From Acinetobacter proteolyticus (lineage in GTDB: Bacteria; Pseudomonadota; Gammaproteobacteria; Pseudomonadales; Moraxellaceae), in contig NZ_KB849179.1 of assembly GCF_000367945.1 (NCBI RefSeq), positions 2,317,747 through 2,381,746 on the forward strand: a DNA stretch of 64,000 nucleotides. Reading direction: 5' to 3'. The notes beneath the pieces are model-generated. The model was not told the DNA's origin. It did no database searches and was given only the letters and a program-made list of their open reading frames with translations. Each line of letters begins with the position of its first letter. The stretch's first letter is position 1. Shown here one piece after another: positions 29,673 through 38,724 of the stretch. The translations under genes and the position numbers were made by a program.

Positions 29673-30461
29673 ATGGCACTTTTACGCGTTGAAAAGAACA
29701 ATGGAATCGCAACAGTTTCCTTAAACCGTCCAGATAAACGTAATGCAATGAGCTTTGCCTTACTCAAAGAACTGGTGGCAACTGCAAAAAAAATTGAAAA
29801 AGATCGTTCAATCCGCTGTGTCATTCTCACTGGTGAAGCACAGGTCTTTAGTGCAGGCATCGACCTTTCTGATTTAAACAATCCTAAAAATACCGCTTTC
29901 GCCGCATGGGAACTGATTAAGCCTGGACAAAGCCTGTTCCAGAAGGCCTTCCTGATCTGGCAAAATTTACCAATCCCTGTGATTGCAGCCATTGAAGGTT
30001 ATTGCTTTGGTGCTGGGATGCAGCTCGCACTCGCAGCCGACATCCGTATTGCGACGCCAAGCACACAAATGTCAATTATGGAAAGTCGCTGGGGCCTTGT
30101 ACCAGATATGGGACTGACACGTTCTCTGAAAGGTCTAATTGGTGTTGATTTGGCTAAAGAGCTGACCTTAACTGCACGTATCTTTGATGCTGAATATGCC
30201 AAACAAATTGGTCTGGTCACCCATTTAGACAATGATCCATTAGCAAAAGCAAACATCATTGCCGAAGAAATTTTACAACGCTCACCAGATGCCATTATGG
30301 CAGCGAAACGTGTTTTGGATGCGATGGAGCACCAACCTGAAAAAGCATTACGTTTGGAAAAACTTTGGCAGCTCAAACTACTTTTAGGTAAAAACAGCAG
30401 TCTTGCGCGTAAAAAGGACAAGAATCCAGAGGTTCAATTCCTACCACGCCAATACAAATAA
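29673..30461 (+). CDS. Enoyl-CoA hydratase/isomerase family protein
   Basis: A 262-residue crotonase-fold protein. The oxyanion-hole strings SAGIDLSDL and GYCFGAGMQLALAADIRI are clear. The position that carries the second catalytic Glu in hydratases is VPDMG here, with Asp, as in some isomerases. The ATG at 29673, after an AAGG, is chosen over the upstream frame opening at 29613. It is followed closely by a dehydrogenase, so it may take part in catabolism of a branched or aromatic acid, but no substrate can be read. Confidence 0.88.
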   Translation: MALLRVEKNNGIATVSLNRPDKRNAMSFALLKELVATAKKIEKDRSIRCVILTGEAQVFSAGIDLSDLNNPKNTAFAAWELIKPGQSLFQKAFLIWQNLPIPVIAAIEGYCFGAGMQLALAADIRIATPSTQMSIMESRWGLVPDMGLTRSLKGLIGVDLAKELTLTARIFDAEYAKQIGLVTHLDNDPLAKANIIAEEILQRSPDAIMAAKRVLDAMEHQPEKALRLEKLWQLKLLLGKNSSLARKKDKNPEVQFLPRQYK

Positions 30462-30482
30462 TCCCGACTGGAGTACATTCAC

Positions 30483-31349
30483 ATGCATGCGAATCAACAA
30501 ACACCAATCGCTTTCTTGGGTATGGGTTTAATGGGCACACGTATGGCCAGCCGACTAATACAAGCAGGTTATGCTGTAGCGGTCTGGAACCGTAGTCCAC
30601 TTGCATGTGAACCTCTGCAGCAACAAGGTGCATTACACTTAAAGCTCGATGACATCGGAAGCTACCCTATTATTTTGACCTGTTTGGCCGATGATCAAGC
30701 GGTGCAGAGTGTTTTTGCCCAGATTCAACCGTATTTGAAAGCTGAGCAAATCATTGTTGATTTCTCGAGTTTGTCAGTCTCTGCGACTCAAGAATTGGCT
30801 CAGTCTGCTCAACAACAACAGGTCACATGGATTGACTCTCCTGTATCAGGTGGCACCATCGGTGCAGAGCAAGGCACACTGGTCATTTTTGCAGGCGGCG
30901 ATGCCGAGACAATCGAACAGCTCACTCCGATTTACAATGTACTCACACAGCGTGTCACCCGTATGGGAACATCGGGTACCGGACAAGCGACTAAAATTTG
31001 CAATCAATTAATTGTTGCTGCCAATAGCACCCTGATTGCCGAAGCTGTCGCCCTTGCCAATCAAGCAGGCGTCGATACCACATTACTGGCACCTGCACTC
31101 GCGGGTGGTTTTGCCGACTCAAAACCCTTTCAAATCCTTGCACCACGTATGGCGACTCAAACCTTTGAACCTGTGCAATGGAAAGTGCAAACCCTATCAA
31201 AAGACTTAAACAATGCCTTACTTTTGGCACAAAGTTTTAACTTAAAGATACCTGTTGCACAAAAAGCTCTATTACAGTTACAAGCTCACCAAGAAAATGG
31301 CTTTGCTGATAAGGATTTAGCGACTATCATCAAAATTACAGAACAATAA
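30483..31349 (+). CDS. 3-hydroxyisobutyrate dehydrogenase / tartronate semialdehyde reductase family
   Basis: A 288-residue beta-hydroxyacid dehydrogenase. The NAD(P) motif is GMGLMGTRMASRL near residue 13, followed by WNRS (Arg suggests NADP), the substrate loop DSPVSGGTIGAEQGTL and catalytic K171 in GQATKICNQ. Next to it is a hydroxypyruvate isomerase-like gene, the usual partner of tartronate semialdehyde reductase (glxR), so the pair could channel glyoxylate-derived three-carbon acids. This remains an inference. Confidence 0.9.
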   Translation: MHANQQTPIAFLGMGLMGTRMASRLIQAGYAVAVWNRSPLACEPLQQQGALHLKLDDIGSYPIILTCLADDQAVQSVFAQIQPYLKAEQIIVDFSSLSVSATQELAQSAQQQQVTWIDSPVSGGTIGAEQGTLVIFAGGDAETIEQLTPIYNVLTQRVTRMGTSGTGQATKICNQLIVAANSTLIAEAVALANQAGVDTTLLAPALAGGFADSKPFQILAPRMATQTFEPVQWKVQTLSKDLNNALLLAQSFNLKIPVAQKALLQLQAHQENGFADKDLATIIKITEQ

Positions 31350-31372
31350 TTATTGATTCAGGGAGTCAGAAA

Positions 31373-32167
31373 ATGAGCCATCTTGCAGTCAATTTATCCA
31401 TGATCTTCACTGAAGTCCCTTTAATTGAGCGCTTTGCTTTAGCGCATGCGCATGGTTTTCAACAGGTTGAAATTCAATTTCCCTATGAACTCGATGTGAT
31501 TGATATTCGAACTCAACTTGAACAACACAATCTTTCACTGTGCCTGATTAATGTTCCTGCGGGTGACTTGATGCAAGGCGGCAATGGGCTTGCAGGTGTG
31601 CCGGGACGAGAAATTGAATTCCATCAAGCGCTTGAGTTGGCAATTCGTTACGCCACTGCACTGGATGTGCCACGTGTGAATATTCTCGCCGGTAAACAAC
31701 CGCTGGATGCCGATCTGCTGCCGTGTCTCAACACGCTTGCAAGCAATCTAAAACTGGCCTGTCACATGCTGACCGAACAAGGTATCGAACCCGTTTTTGA
31801 AATGATTAATGGCACCGATATGCCTCGCTTCTTGGTTCAAAATATTGCCCAAGCCCAAGAAATGCTGGAAGCCATCAACCATCCCGCCCTGAAAATGCAA
31901 TATGACTGTTACCACATGGCGATGATGGGTGAAGATGTATTAGCGGGATTACAGGAAAATATCAATCAGATTGGACACATCCAATTTGCCGACTGTCCAG
32001 ACCGACATGAACCCGATACTGGAAATATCCCCTATAAACAAATCTTTGACTGGTTGCTACAAAGTGACTACCAAGGTCTGATTGCTGCGGAATACAGACC
32101 AAAAACGCAGTCAGATCAATCTTTTGCATGGAAAAACAAGTATTTTTCCAATGATGTGAATACATAA
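31373..32167 (+). CDS. Hydroxypyruvate isomerase-like TIM-barrel protein
   Basis: A 264-residue sugar-isomerase-fold protein. Metal ligands are seen in FEMINGTDMPRF (Glu), QYDCYHMAMMGED (Asp, His), QFADCPDRHEPDTG and IAAEYRP (Glu). The pattern matches the Hyi/OtnI group: hydroxypyruvate isomerase or 2-oxo-tetronate isomerase. It is 23 bases after the dehydrogenase and shares its strand. Together they suggest interconversion of hydroxypyruvate and tartronate semialdehyde; no glyoxylate carboligase is in the window. Confidence 0.87.
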   Translation: MSHLAVNLSMIFTEVPLIERFALAHAHGFQQVEIQFPYELDVIDIRTQLEQHNLSLCLINVPAGDLMQGGNGLAGVPGREIEFHQALELAIRYATALDVPRVNILAGKQPLDADLLPCLNTLASNLKLACHMLTEQGIEPVFEMINGTDMPRFLVQNIAQAQEMLEAINHPALKMQYDCYHMAMMGEDVLAGLQENINQIGHIQFADCPDRHEPDTGNIPYKQIFDWLLQSDYQGLIAAEYRPKTQSDQSFAWKNKYFSNDVNT

Positions 32168-32248
32168 ACTGTTACTGCTAAAATTTGAACTTTTTAGAGA
32201 AAAACGGTATATTTGACAATGAGCAATTGTCAGGAAAATATACCCTCT

Positions 32249-32647
32249 ATGAATTTAGAACCATCGCCCAGCGCTTCTAATTCTCACGACCTAAAAATCA
32301 AAACAGCGAACAAAGATGTACAAGCGTGCCTAAACGTTGTACATGAAGCTCTCACTGATGTAAAAGCCAAAGATATTCTTGAACTTGACGTAAGTACGAT
32401 CAGTAATGTTGCCGATGCAATTGTGATTGCAAGCGGTACATCGACTCGTCATGTTAAAGCCCTTGCAGACAATGTTGCTGATGAAGCACGTAAAGCAGGT
32501 TTCCGCCCAATCGGTGTCGAAGGTGAACGCGATGCTGAGTGGATCTTAATCGACCTCGGTTTTGTTGTGGTACATGTGATGTTACCCACCGCGCGTAAGT
32601 TCTACGACTTAGAAAGCTTATGGCGTGCACCCGAATCTGTAGCGTAA
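32249..32647 (+). CDS. rsfS: Ribosomal silencing factor RsfS
   Basis: A 132-residue RsfS/Iojap protein that binds L14 on free 50S subunits and blocks subunit joining in stationary phase. The family core is LELDVSTISNVADAIVIASG, then GFRPIGVEGERDAEWILIDL and FYDLESLW. The start is not certain: an ATG at 32219 and this one at 32249 are in frame. This one begins MNLEPSPSASNS and gives an N-terminal extension of about 25 residues. There is no neighbouring nadD, which is often upstream. Confidence 0.93.
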   Translation: MNLEPSPSASNSHDLKIKTANKDVQACLNVVHEALTDVKAKDILELDVSTISNVADAIVIASGTSTRHVKALADNVADEARKAGFRPIGVEGERDAEWILIDLGFVVVHVMLPTARKFYDLESLWRAPESVA

Positions 32648-32655
32648 AGCTCTCC

Positions 32656-32684
32656 AAAAAAGCGACCGAATAGGTCGCTTTTTT
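32656..32684 (+). terminator. rsfS terminator
   Basis: AAAAAAGCGACC pairs with GGTCGCTTTTTT around a GAATA loop, 9 bases after rsfS. Confidence 0.93.
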
Positions 32685-32823
32685 ATGGCATATTCAAATC
32701 AAAAGTAGGCTCTAAACATAGATGCACAACAAGCCGATTTAACCCTAAATTTCCGACCATTCGTTGTAAAATATAATCGCAGTGCTAGTATTAAATCCTC
32801 TCCTCAAGTACAGCTAGAATAAG

Positions 32824-33444
32824 ATGAAAGATTCAGCCGCATGGATTGAAACACTCCATAAGATTACTGGATTGGCTCAATCAGGTTTGCACTACAGCAA
32901 AGATGTATACGATAAAGAGCGTTATCAGCAATTACTTGATCACGTCCGTACCCTGATTGAATTAAAAGAAATTGATACCACTCATTTTATTTCCAATGTC
33001 TTGCAAGATATTGGCTATGCAACACCTAAAATCGATGTGCGCGCTGTTGTCTTTAAGGACAATAAACTGCTCTTAGCTAAAGAGACACAGGATGGCTTAT
33101 GGTCTATTCCTGGAGGTTGGGCAGATGTTGGCTATTCCGCTGCAGAAAATGCTGAAAAAGAAGTCCTTGAAGAAACAGGATTAGAGGTGAAGGCGGTTAA
33201 ACTCCTTGCGCTCACAGACCGAAGAAAGCACCCTCACCCCGCCATGTTTCTGCACGTGTATAAAGCCTTCTTTTGGTGTGAACTGATTGGCGGTGAACTC
33301 AAGCCAAGCATCGAAACCTCGGAGGTGGCTTTCTTTGGCAGAGAAGAATTACCGCCGATTTCGACAGCTCGTGTTACAGAAACACAAATCCATCAATTTT
33401 TTGAGTTATTACAAGGACTACCCGAGAATACCTATTTCGACTAA
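32824..33444 (+). CDS. NUDIX hydrolase (YjhB-like, two-domain)
   Basis: A 206-residue protein with an N-terminal helical domain of about 60 residues and a NUDIX domain. The Nudix box reads GGWADVGYSAAENAEKEVLEE-TG, with Lys where the consensus has Arg before the E-V-x-E-E. The N-terminal domain is that of the ADP-ribose or nucleoside-diphosphate-linked pyrophosphatase subgroup (NUDIX_N). It probably hydrolyses a nucleoside diphosphate derivative. Single gene. Confidence 0.9.
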   Translation: MKDSAAWIETLHKITGLAQSGLHYSKDVYDKERYQQLLDHVRTLIELKEIDTTHFISNVLQDIGYATPKIDVRAVVFKDNKLLLAKETQDGLWSIPGGWADVGYSAAENAEKEVLEETGLEVKAVKLLALTDRRKHPHPAMFLHVYKAFFWCELIGGELKPSIETSEVAFFGREELPPISTARVTETQIHQFFELLQGLPENTYFD

Positions 33445-33549
33445 CTTCTAATTTAAAGAGCTCATCAAAAAACATGAGCTTCAAACAACAATATCGCTCT
33501 CATCTAAAGACGAGCAAAAGCCAGTCATCTCCCATCTTCAAATTTGACA

Positions 33550-33562
33550 TGACAAATTGTCA
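33550..33562 (+). promoter_or_regulatory. Palindromic operator candidate before SDR gene
   Basis: TGACAAATTGTCA is a perfect 6-bp inverted repeat around a central A, 64 bases before the GTG start of the SDR gene, with TTTGACAT abutting it. It looks like a repressor site but no regulator gene is adjacent. Confidence 0.35.
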
Positions 33563-33626
33563 AAATTGCAGCACTATACAGATTCTTGCAATCCCACTAA
33601 GAAATAGCATAACTGGAGTACAGGAA

Positions 33627-34448
33627 GTGAAAATACTGATTACAGGTGCCAATACAGGTATTGGTTTTGCCACAGCAGAACAGCTGGTTAAACAAGGGCA
33701 ACACGTGATTCTGGCCTGCCGAAACCCACAGAAAGCACAACAAGCACAAAACAAATTACGGGCACTCGATCAAGGACAAGTCGATCTCATCTCCCTCGAC
33801 CTCAACAGTCTTGAACTGACTCGAAAAGCCGCTGATGAAATTGCAGATCGTTATGGTAATCTGGATGTATTGATCAACAATGCAGGCTTATTTGCCAAAA
33901 CCAAACAACTGACAGCCGATGGCTTCGAGCAACAGTTTGGTGTCAATTATCTCGGTCATTTTTTATTGACCCAAAAACTGCTTCCCGTTTTAAAACAATC
34001 TCCTCAAGCACGTATTGTGCATTTAGCCTCAATTGCACATTGGGCAGGCTCAATCAAACCCAACAAATTCCGTGCAGAGGGTTTTTATAATCCGCTATTT
34101 TATTATGGACAATCTAAACTCGCGAATTTACTGCTCAGCAATGCATTAGCGGAGCAACTGGCAGATAGCTCAATCACCAATAACGCCCTACACCCAGGTG
34201 GCGTCGCTTCCGATATCTATCGCGACTTGCCCAAGCCTGTCTACGCCGCCATGAAACTAGGCTTAGTCCCTACTTCTGTTCCTGCAAATTTGATTAGCCA
34301 AATGGCGATTGGCGATGAATGGAAAAATCGTAATGGGGAGTATGTCAGTGCGCATATGCCAGATTGGAAATCTCCACATGCCAAAAATCAGCAATTGGCA
34401 CGCGACCTCTATCAACAATCTATGCAATTGGTCGAAAAGTTTCTTTAA
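33627..34448 (+). CDS. SDR, retinol dehydrogenase-like (GTG start)
   Basis: A 273-residue short-chain dehydrogenase of the WW-oxidoreductase / retinol dehydrogenase-like type. TGANTGIG is at the very N-terminus, ACRNPQKA shows an Arg typical of NADP preference, NNAGLF is present, and the active site is YGQSKLAN. The open frame extends to 33474, but the GTG at 33627 with GGAG 8 bases ahead places the Rossmann glycine motif at the usual distance. Substrate unknown. Confidence 0.88.
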   Translation: MKILITGANTGIGFATAEQLVKQGQHVILACRNPQKAQQAQNKLRALDQGQVDLISLDLNSLELTRKAADEIADRYGNLDVLINNAGLFAKTKQLTADGFEQQFGVNYLGHFLLTQKLLPVLKQSPQARIVHLASIAHWAGSIKPNKFRAEGFYNPLFYYGQSKLANLLLSNALAEQLADSSITNNALHPGGVASDIYRDLPKPVYAAMKLGLVPTSVPANLISQMAIGDEWKNRNGEYVSAHMPDWKSPHAKNQQLARDLYQQSMQLVEKFL

Positions 34449-34467
34449 ACAAAAATAAGTCAAATAA

Positions 34468-34491
34468 AAAAGCCACCCAAGGGTGGCTTTT
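34468..34491. terminator. Bidirectional terminator
   Basis: AAAAGCCACCC pairs with GGGTGGCTTTT between convergent SDR and pntB. Confidence 0.88.
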
Positions 34492-34511
34492 ACAATCCTA
34501 ATTAGGCCAGT

Positions 34512-35966
34512 TTAATGACCACCACCATTGATTGCTTTCGTCATATCTTCCACAACTTTCTTGGCATCACCGAAGATCATCATAGTTTTTTCATTGTAGA
34601 ACAAGTCATTGTCTAAGCCAGCATAACCTGTTGCCATAGAGCGTTTGATCACCATGATGGTACGTGCTTTGTGTGCTTCAAGAATCGGCATACCATAAAT
34701 CGGTGAGGTCGGATCGTCTTTCGCCGCAGGGTTAACCACGTCATTTGCACCAATCACCAGTACCACATCTGTTGCAGGGAAATCTGAATTGATCTCATCC
34801 ATTTCCAAGATGTCTTCATAAGCAACATCTGCTTCAGCGAGTAATACGTTCATGTGACCAGGCATACGACCAGCAACTGGGTGAATCGCAAAGCGAACTT
34901 TTACGCCCTGCTCTTTCAAGATTTCACACAATTCTTTCACCGCATTCTGTGCACGACCTTGCGCCATACCATAACCCGGTACAATCACAACGCTGTCTGC
35001 ATTTGACATCAGGAAGCCTGCGTCATCTGCTGAACCAGAACGATGGTTACGTTGAACTTGCTCACCTTTATCTGCTGATGCAACTGCCGCACCACCCATT
35101 GCACCACCAAACAATACGTTGATGATTGAACGGTTCATCGCCTTACACATGATGTAAGAAAGAATCGCACCAGATGAACCTACAAGCGAACCTGCAACAA
35201 TCAACATATTGTTTTCAAGTGTGAAACCAATACCTGCTGCAGCCCAACCCGAGAATGAGTTCAAAAGTGAGACCACAACTGGCATATCACCACCACCGAC
35301 TGGTGCAATCCATACCCAGCCAAATGCAAGTGCAAGTGCTGTCATTGCCCAGAATGCAGTCATGTTACCCGTAGTGAAGAAGTAGAAACCACATGCAAGC
35401 ATCGCAATAAAGATCGTCGCTTGAACCGGTTTAACCCATGCACCAGAAATTGTTTTTGCCCATTTCTTCGCAGCCAATTTACCGTAAGCAAATACAGATG
35501 CAGTAAATGTGATCGCACCAACGAAGCAGCCCACGAACAATTCAAATAAATGAACCGAACTCATATGTGCATGTTGAACACCCGCAGCCGTTAAAGCAGC
35601 TTCATTTTGCTCAAATAATGCAGTGAGTTGGTTGTTGTGCAGAATCGCCGCAATTGCAATCAATACCGCAGCCAAACCCACCAGAGAGTGCATCAACGCA
35701 ACCGTCTCAGGCATTTGTGTCATTGGCACTGTTTTCGCACGTGCGATACCCACAACCGCACCCAATACCATTGCACCACCGATCATCCAAACAACAGGAT
35801 GTTCAGCAACAAAGAAAGTGGTGACTACAGCAATCGCCATTGCGATCATACCGTAGCGGTTACCCGCAATGGCAGTCTTAGGACCAGACAAGCCACGTAA
35901 AGTTAAGATAAAGAGGACAGCACCAATGAGGTAGAACCAATCCGCATAGTCTCGAATGAATTCCAT
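34512..35966 (-). CDS. pntB: NAD(P) transhydrogenase subunit beta
   Basis: A 484-residue membrane protein with about nine helices and a C-terminal NADP-binding domain (GYGMAQGRAQNAVKEL, then FAIHPVAGRMPGHMNVLLAE and VLVIGANDVVNPAA). With the alpha chains it couples proton flow to reduction of NADP by NADH. It is the last of three genes, 3 bases after pntAB. Confidence 0.97.
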   Translation of the reverse strand: MEFIRDYADWFYLIGAVLFILTLRGLSGPKTAIAGNRYGMIAMAIAVVTTFFVAEHPVVWMIGGAMVLGAVVGIARAKTVPMTQMPETVALMHSLVGLAAVLIAIAAILHNNQLTALFEQNEAALTAAGVQHAHMSSVHLFELFVGCFVGAITFTASVFAYGKLAAKKWAKTISGAWVKPVQATIFIAMLACGFYFFTTGNMTAFWAMTALALAFGWVWIAPVGGGDMPVVVSLLNSFSGWAAAGIGFTLENNMLIVAGSLVGSSGAILSYIMCKAMNRSIINVLFGGAMGGAAVASADKGEQVQRNHRSGSADDAGFLMSNADSVVIVPGYGMAQGRAQNAVKELCEILKEQGVKVRFAIHPVAGRMPGHMNVLLAEADVAYEDILEMDEINSDFPATDVVLVIGANDVVNPAAKDDPTSPIYGMPILEAHKARTIMVIKRSMATGYAGLDNDLFYNEKTMMIFGDAKKVVEDMTKAINGGGH

Positions 35967-35969
35967 TGC

Positions 35970-36293
35970 TTAGCCCTCTTTTTTCTTTTGCTTCGGCTTG
36001 AACATTTCAAGCATACGAGCAGTTACAGCAAAGCCACCGAAGATGTTGATACTTGCCAAAAATACAGCAATCGCACCAAGGATACTCACCACGTTTACAC
36101 TTTGGAATGCAACGTTAGCATCTACACCAATCGCAGGCATACCCACTGTTTGGATCATCGCGCCAACCACAATAATGGAAGACAACGCATTGGTTACCGC
36201 CATTAATGGTGTATGTAACGCAGGCGTTACCCCCCACACCACGTAATAACCAACGAAGATGGCAAGGACGAAAATTGTAATCGTTTCAACCAT
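35970..36293 (-). CDS. pntAB: NAD(P) transhydrogenase subunit alpha, part 2
   Basis: A 107-residue membrane protein with three to four helices ([39 protein letters not shown]). It is the transmembrane portion that is fused to the C-terminus of PntA in E. coli. As a separate gene it defines the three-subunit form found in Acinetobacter and alpha-Proteobacteria. Between pntAA and pntB with short gaps. Confidence 0.96.
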   Translation of the reverse strand: MVETITIFVLAIFVGYYVVWGVTPALHTPLMAVTNALSSIIVVGAMIQTVGMPAIGVDANVAFQSVNVVSILGAIAVFLASINIFGGFAVTARMLEMFKPKQKKKEG

Positions 36294-36304
36294 GAGAACT
36301 CTCC

Positions 36305-37432
36305 TTAACCGCGCTTGAGCAGTACTTGACCGCCATGAGTCACGAGTAACGCTTTTTGGATTTCATCTTCTTGATTGATCGCAAAGGCTTTGTCTTTGTC
36401 GAATAATGTCTCAAGGAAGTTAAAAACGTTACGTGCATACAGTGCAGATGCTTCAGTCGCAACTGTGCCTGGAATATTTGGAATACCCAAAATCTTCACA
36501 CCATTTTCAGTTGTGACTGTTTCGCCTTCTTTAGAACCTTCAACGTTACCACCCGTCTCAACTGCCATATCTAAAATGACAGAACCCGGTTTCATTTTGG
36601 CAACGGTTTCAGCTTTAATTAAACGCGGAGCATTACGACCTGGAATCAATGCAGTGGTGATTACGATGTCAGCATTTGATACAGCTTTATCTACAATCGC
36701 AGCTTGATCTTTGATGTATTGCTCACCCGGCTGCCAACCATAACCGCTTTTCGCAGCTTCAGCAGCGCGTTGTTTTTCTTCATCGGACATTGGCACGTCT
36801 AGCCATTTGCCGCCTAGAGATTCAACTTGCTCTTTTGCGGTCGGACGTAAGTCTGTTGCTTCCACAACAGCACCTAAACGTTTCGCAGTCGCAATCGCCT
36901 GAAGACCAGCAACACCAACACCCATAATCACAACACGTGCAGGTTTTACAGTACCTGCAGCTGTCATTAACATTGGGAACATACGTTGATATTCAGCCGC
37001 AGCTAACAATACAGACTTATAACCCGCCAAGTTTGCTTGAGAAGAAAGTACGTCCATGTTTTGTGCGCGTGATAGCGTACGTGGCAGTAATTCCAATGCA
37101 AAAGCAGACACTTGCTGAGTTGCAAACTGGTCTAATTCTGGATTGCGGTAAGGGTCAAACATTGCAATTACAGTCGTATTCGCCGCAAGCTTTTGAATTT
37201 CGTCACCTTTAGGGGCACGTACCTTCAAAATAATTTGGCTGCCTGTATATGCATCGTCCGTAATGGTTGCGCCAACTTGTTCATAAGCACTGTCAATATA
37301 CGCTGCTTTAACTCCAGCACCACGTTGAATGACAATACTATGACCTGCGTTAATCAACTTCTTCACTGTTTCTGGTGTAGCCGCTACACGACTTTCACCT
37401 GCAACAGTTTCGGTTGGGATTCCGATCTGCAT
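36305..37432 (-). CDS. pntAA: NAD(P) transhydrogenase subunit alpha, part 1
   Basis: A 375-residue cytosolic NAD(H)-binding subunit, related to alanine dehydrogenase. [18 protein letters not shown] with a following acidic residue (EATDLRP) binds NAD. Conserved Arg and Gln near [15 protein letters not shown] and [17 protein letters not shown] [13 protein letters not shown] are present. First gene of pntAA-pntAB-pntB. The upstream non-coding region is unusually long. Confidence 0.96.
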   Translation of the reverse strand: MQIGIPTETVAGESRVAATPETVKKLINAGHSIVIQRGAGVKAAYIDSAYEQVGATITDDAYTGSQIILKVRAPKGDEIQKLAANTTVIAMFDPYRNPELDQFATQQVSAFALELLPRTLSRAQNMDVLSSQANLAGYKSVLLAAAEYQRMFPMLMTAAGTVKPARVVIMGVGVAGLQAIATAKRLGAVVEATDLRPTAKEQVESLGGKWLDVPMSDEEKQRAAEAAKSGYGWQPGEQYIKDQAAIVDKAVSNADIVITTALIPGRNAPRLIKAETVAKMKPGSVILDMAVETGGNVEGSKEGETVTTENGVKILGIPNIPGTVATEASALYARNVFNFLETLFDKDKAFAINQEDEIQKALLVTHGGQVLLKRG

Positions 37433-38297
37433 GAGCGTTCCTCAAGCTAGTTTTTCTTAAGTAAACATCGCCAAGAGCAATGTTTCCCCCAGGAGTATTC
37501 TTTGTAGAAATTTGGATTCTAATGGAACTTTTTTAAAATGCCACCCAATATTTATTTAATAAATACCTATATTTTGAACTGATGATTCACATTTATATTT
37601 AGAGCTTGTATGATCCGCAGGTTTGCCTTTTGATCGAACAACGCAGATTTTTCATCTCTTCTTCACATATGAATCTGATCGCTTTCGCGTTTAATCGGTC
37701 CATTTCTATACTGCATCCTTCCTAATTTAGAAGATCACAGCGGTATCTATTCAATACATCTACCTATCACCCTAATCATCAGTCGCGATTAACCAGGTCC
37801 ATTTTCATTGACATTGGTTATTTCTTTGACGCTCTACCGATGTATTGGTTGAATCGGCATCATAATCATGCAGTTGTAGTGAGGGATTGGCTTCTCTTCA
37901 CTTTATATTGGTCTTTTCGGCGAGTTTTTATCAAACAATTTATAACAAGGCGTCAAGAGAGCCTATAAAGGAAGGTTTCTCTTTATCAATAAATCTGAAT
38001 TGAATGAAGTAAGTTGTTCAGAAAAATTAAAAAGAATGAAAAAAACTTAAATAGGCATTTTTTCAAGTGATATTTGTATGGTTTTGTCTAGCAAAAGCTG
38101 CTTTATTGCACAATATTGGTGCAAATAGTAAGCACTCGCTCAATTAAGCACTTTATTTAATCCCTAAAAAATCGAAATATTGAGAAATAGTTCGTTTATT
38201 CTGACTTCTACTTATTTTGAGTTCAAAATATTCTTGACCTCAAGTTAGATTGAGCTTTGATACTAAATCATCTCCATCTTCAATGTGATGTGTCACG
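37433..38297. other. 865-bp non-coding stretch between pntAA and ridA-like gene
   Basis: No gene of ordinary size is seen on either strand. One plus-strand frame stays open from 37726 to 37968 (80 codons) but has no good start and no recognised motif; upstream of the stop codon at 37723-37725 the same frame contains an ATG at about 37671. It may be a gene relic. The right third is very AT-rich and contains a palindrome listed separately. Promoters for pntAA and the ridA-like gene must lie here. Confidence 0.5.
38107..38123 (+). promoter_or_regulatory. NtrC-like palindrome
   Basis: TGCACAATATTGGTGCA fits the enterobacterial NtrC site pattern TGCACY-N5-GGTGCA except for one base in the left half. 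It lies 175 bases before the ridA-like start, a normal distance for an enhancer. No sigma-54 promoter (TGGCAC-N5-TTGC) is visible between, so the assignment is weak. Confidence 0.35.
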
Positions 38298-38705
38298 ATG
38301 AAACCGACCTTTAAAATGCTTAATCCCAGAGAACTTTATGATCCACGCAGTAATGGCTATAGTCATGTAAGCATTATTCCCCCCAATATGCGGATCATTC
38401 ATATTGCAGGCCAGGGCGGTGAAAATAAAAATGGTGAGCTCTCTAAAGATTTTGACCAACAGGTACAACAAGTCTTCTATAATATTCAACACGCTTTAAC
38501 TTCAGCCCAAGCACAACTATCAGATATTGCCGTTTTACGTATGCTCGTGGTTGACCATAATGCGGAAAAACTTCAAATCTTGGCTAAAACCATACAACAG
38601 TTGTGGGAAAACCATGCCTTCCCTGTCTGTACCCTTATTCCTGTATCACATTTGGCATTAGCAGGGATGCAAATTGAAGTTGAAGCAACGGCCTATACCG
38701 CATAA
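38298..38705 (+). CDS. RidA/YjgF-family protein
   Basis: A 135-residue single-domain protein of the Rid family (HIAGQGGENKNGELSKDF at the strand 2 region, QVFYNIQHALTSAQAQLSDI, then LVVDH and IEVEATAY). RidA proper hydrolyses reactive enamines from PLP enzymes using an Arg in a P-x-R motif. Here the equivalent stretch is FPVCTLIPVSHLALAG with no Arg, so it should belong to another Rid subfamily, with possibly no imine deaminase activity. The next gene, an MFS transporter, starts 19 bases later. Confidence 0.9.
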   Translation: MKPTFKMLNPRELYDPRSNGYSHVSIIPPNMRIIHIAGQGGENKNGELSKDFDQQVQQVFYNIQHALTSAQAQLSDIAVLRMLVVDHNAEKLQILAKTIQQLWENHAFPVCTLIPVSHLALAGMQIEVEATAYTA

Positions 38706-38724
38706 ATCAGTAATAGAGAAAATT

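Noticed and set aside
37726..37968. 80-codon open plus-strand frame in the pntAA-ridA gap
   Set aside because: No start codon with a ribosome binding site near its beginning and no family resemblance; could be chance or a relic.
38124..38297. Sigma-54 promoter between the NtrC-like site and the RidA-like gene
   Set aside because: Searched for TGGCAC-N5-TTGC by eye and found no acceptable match on the plus strand.
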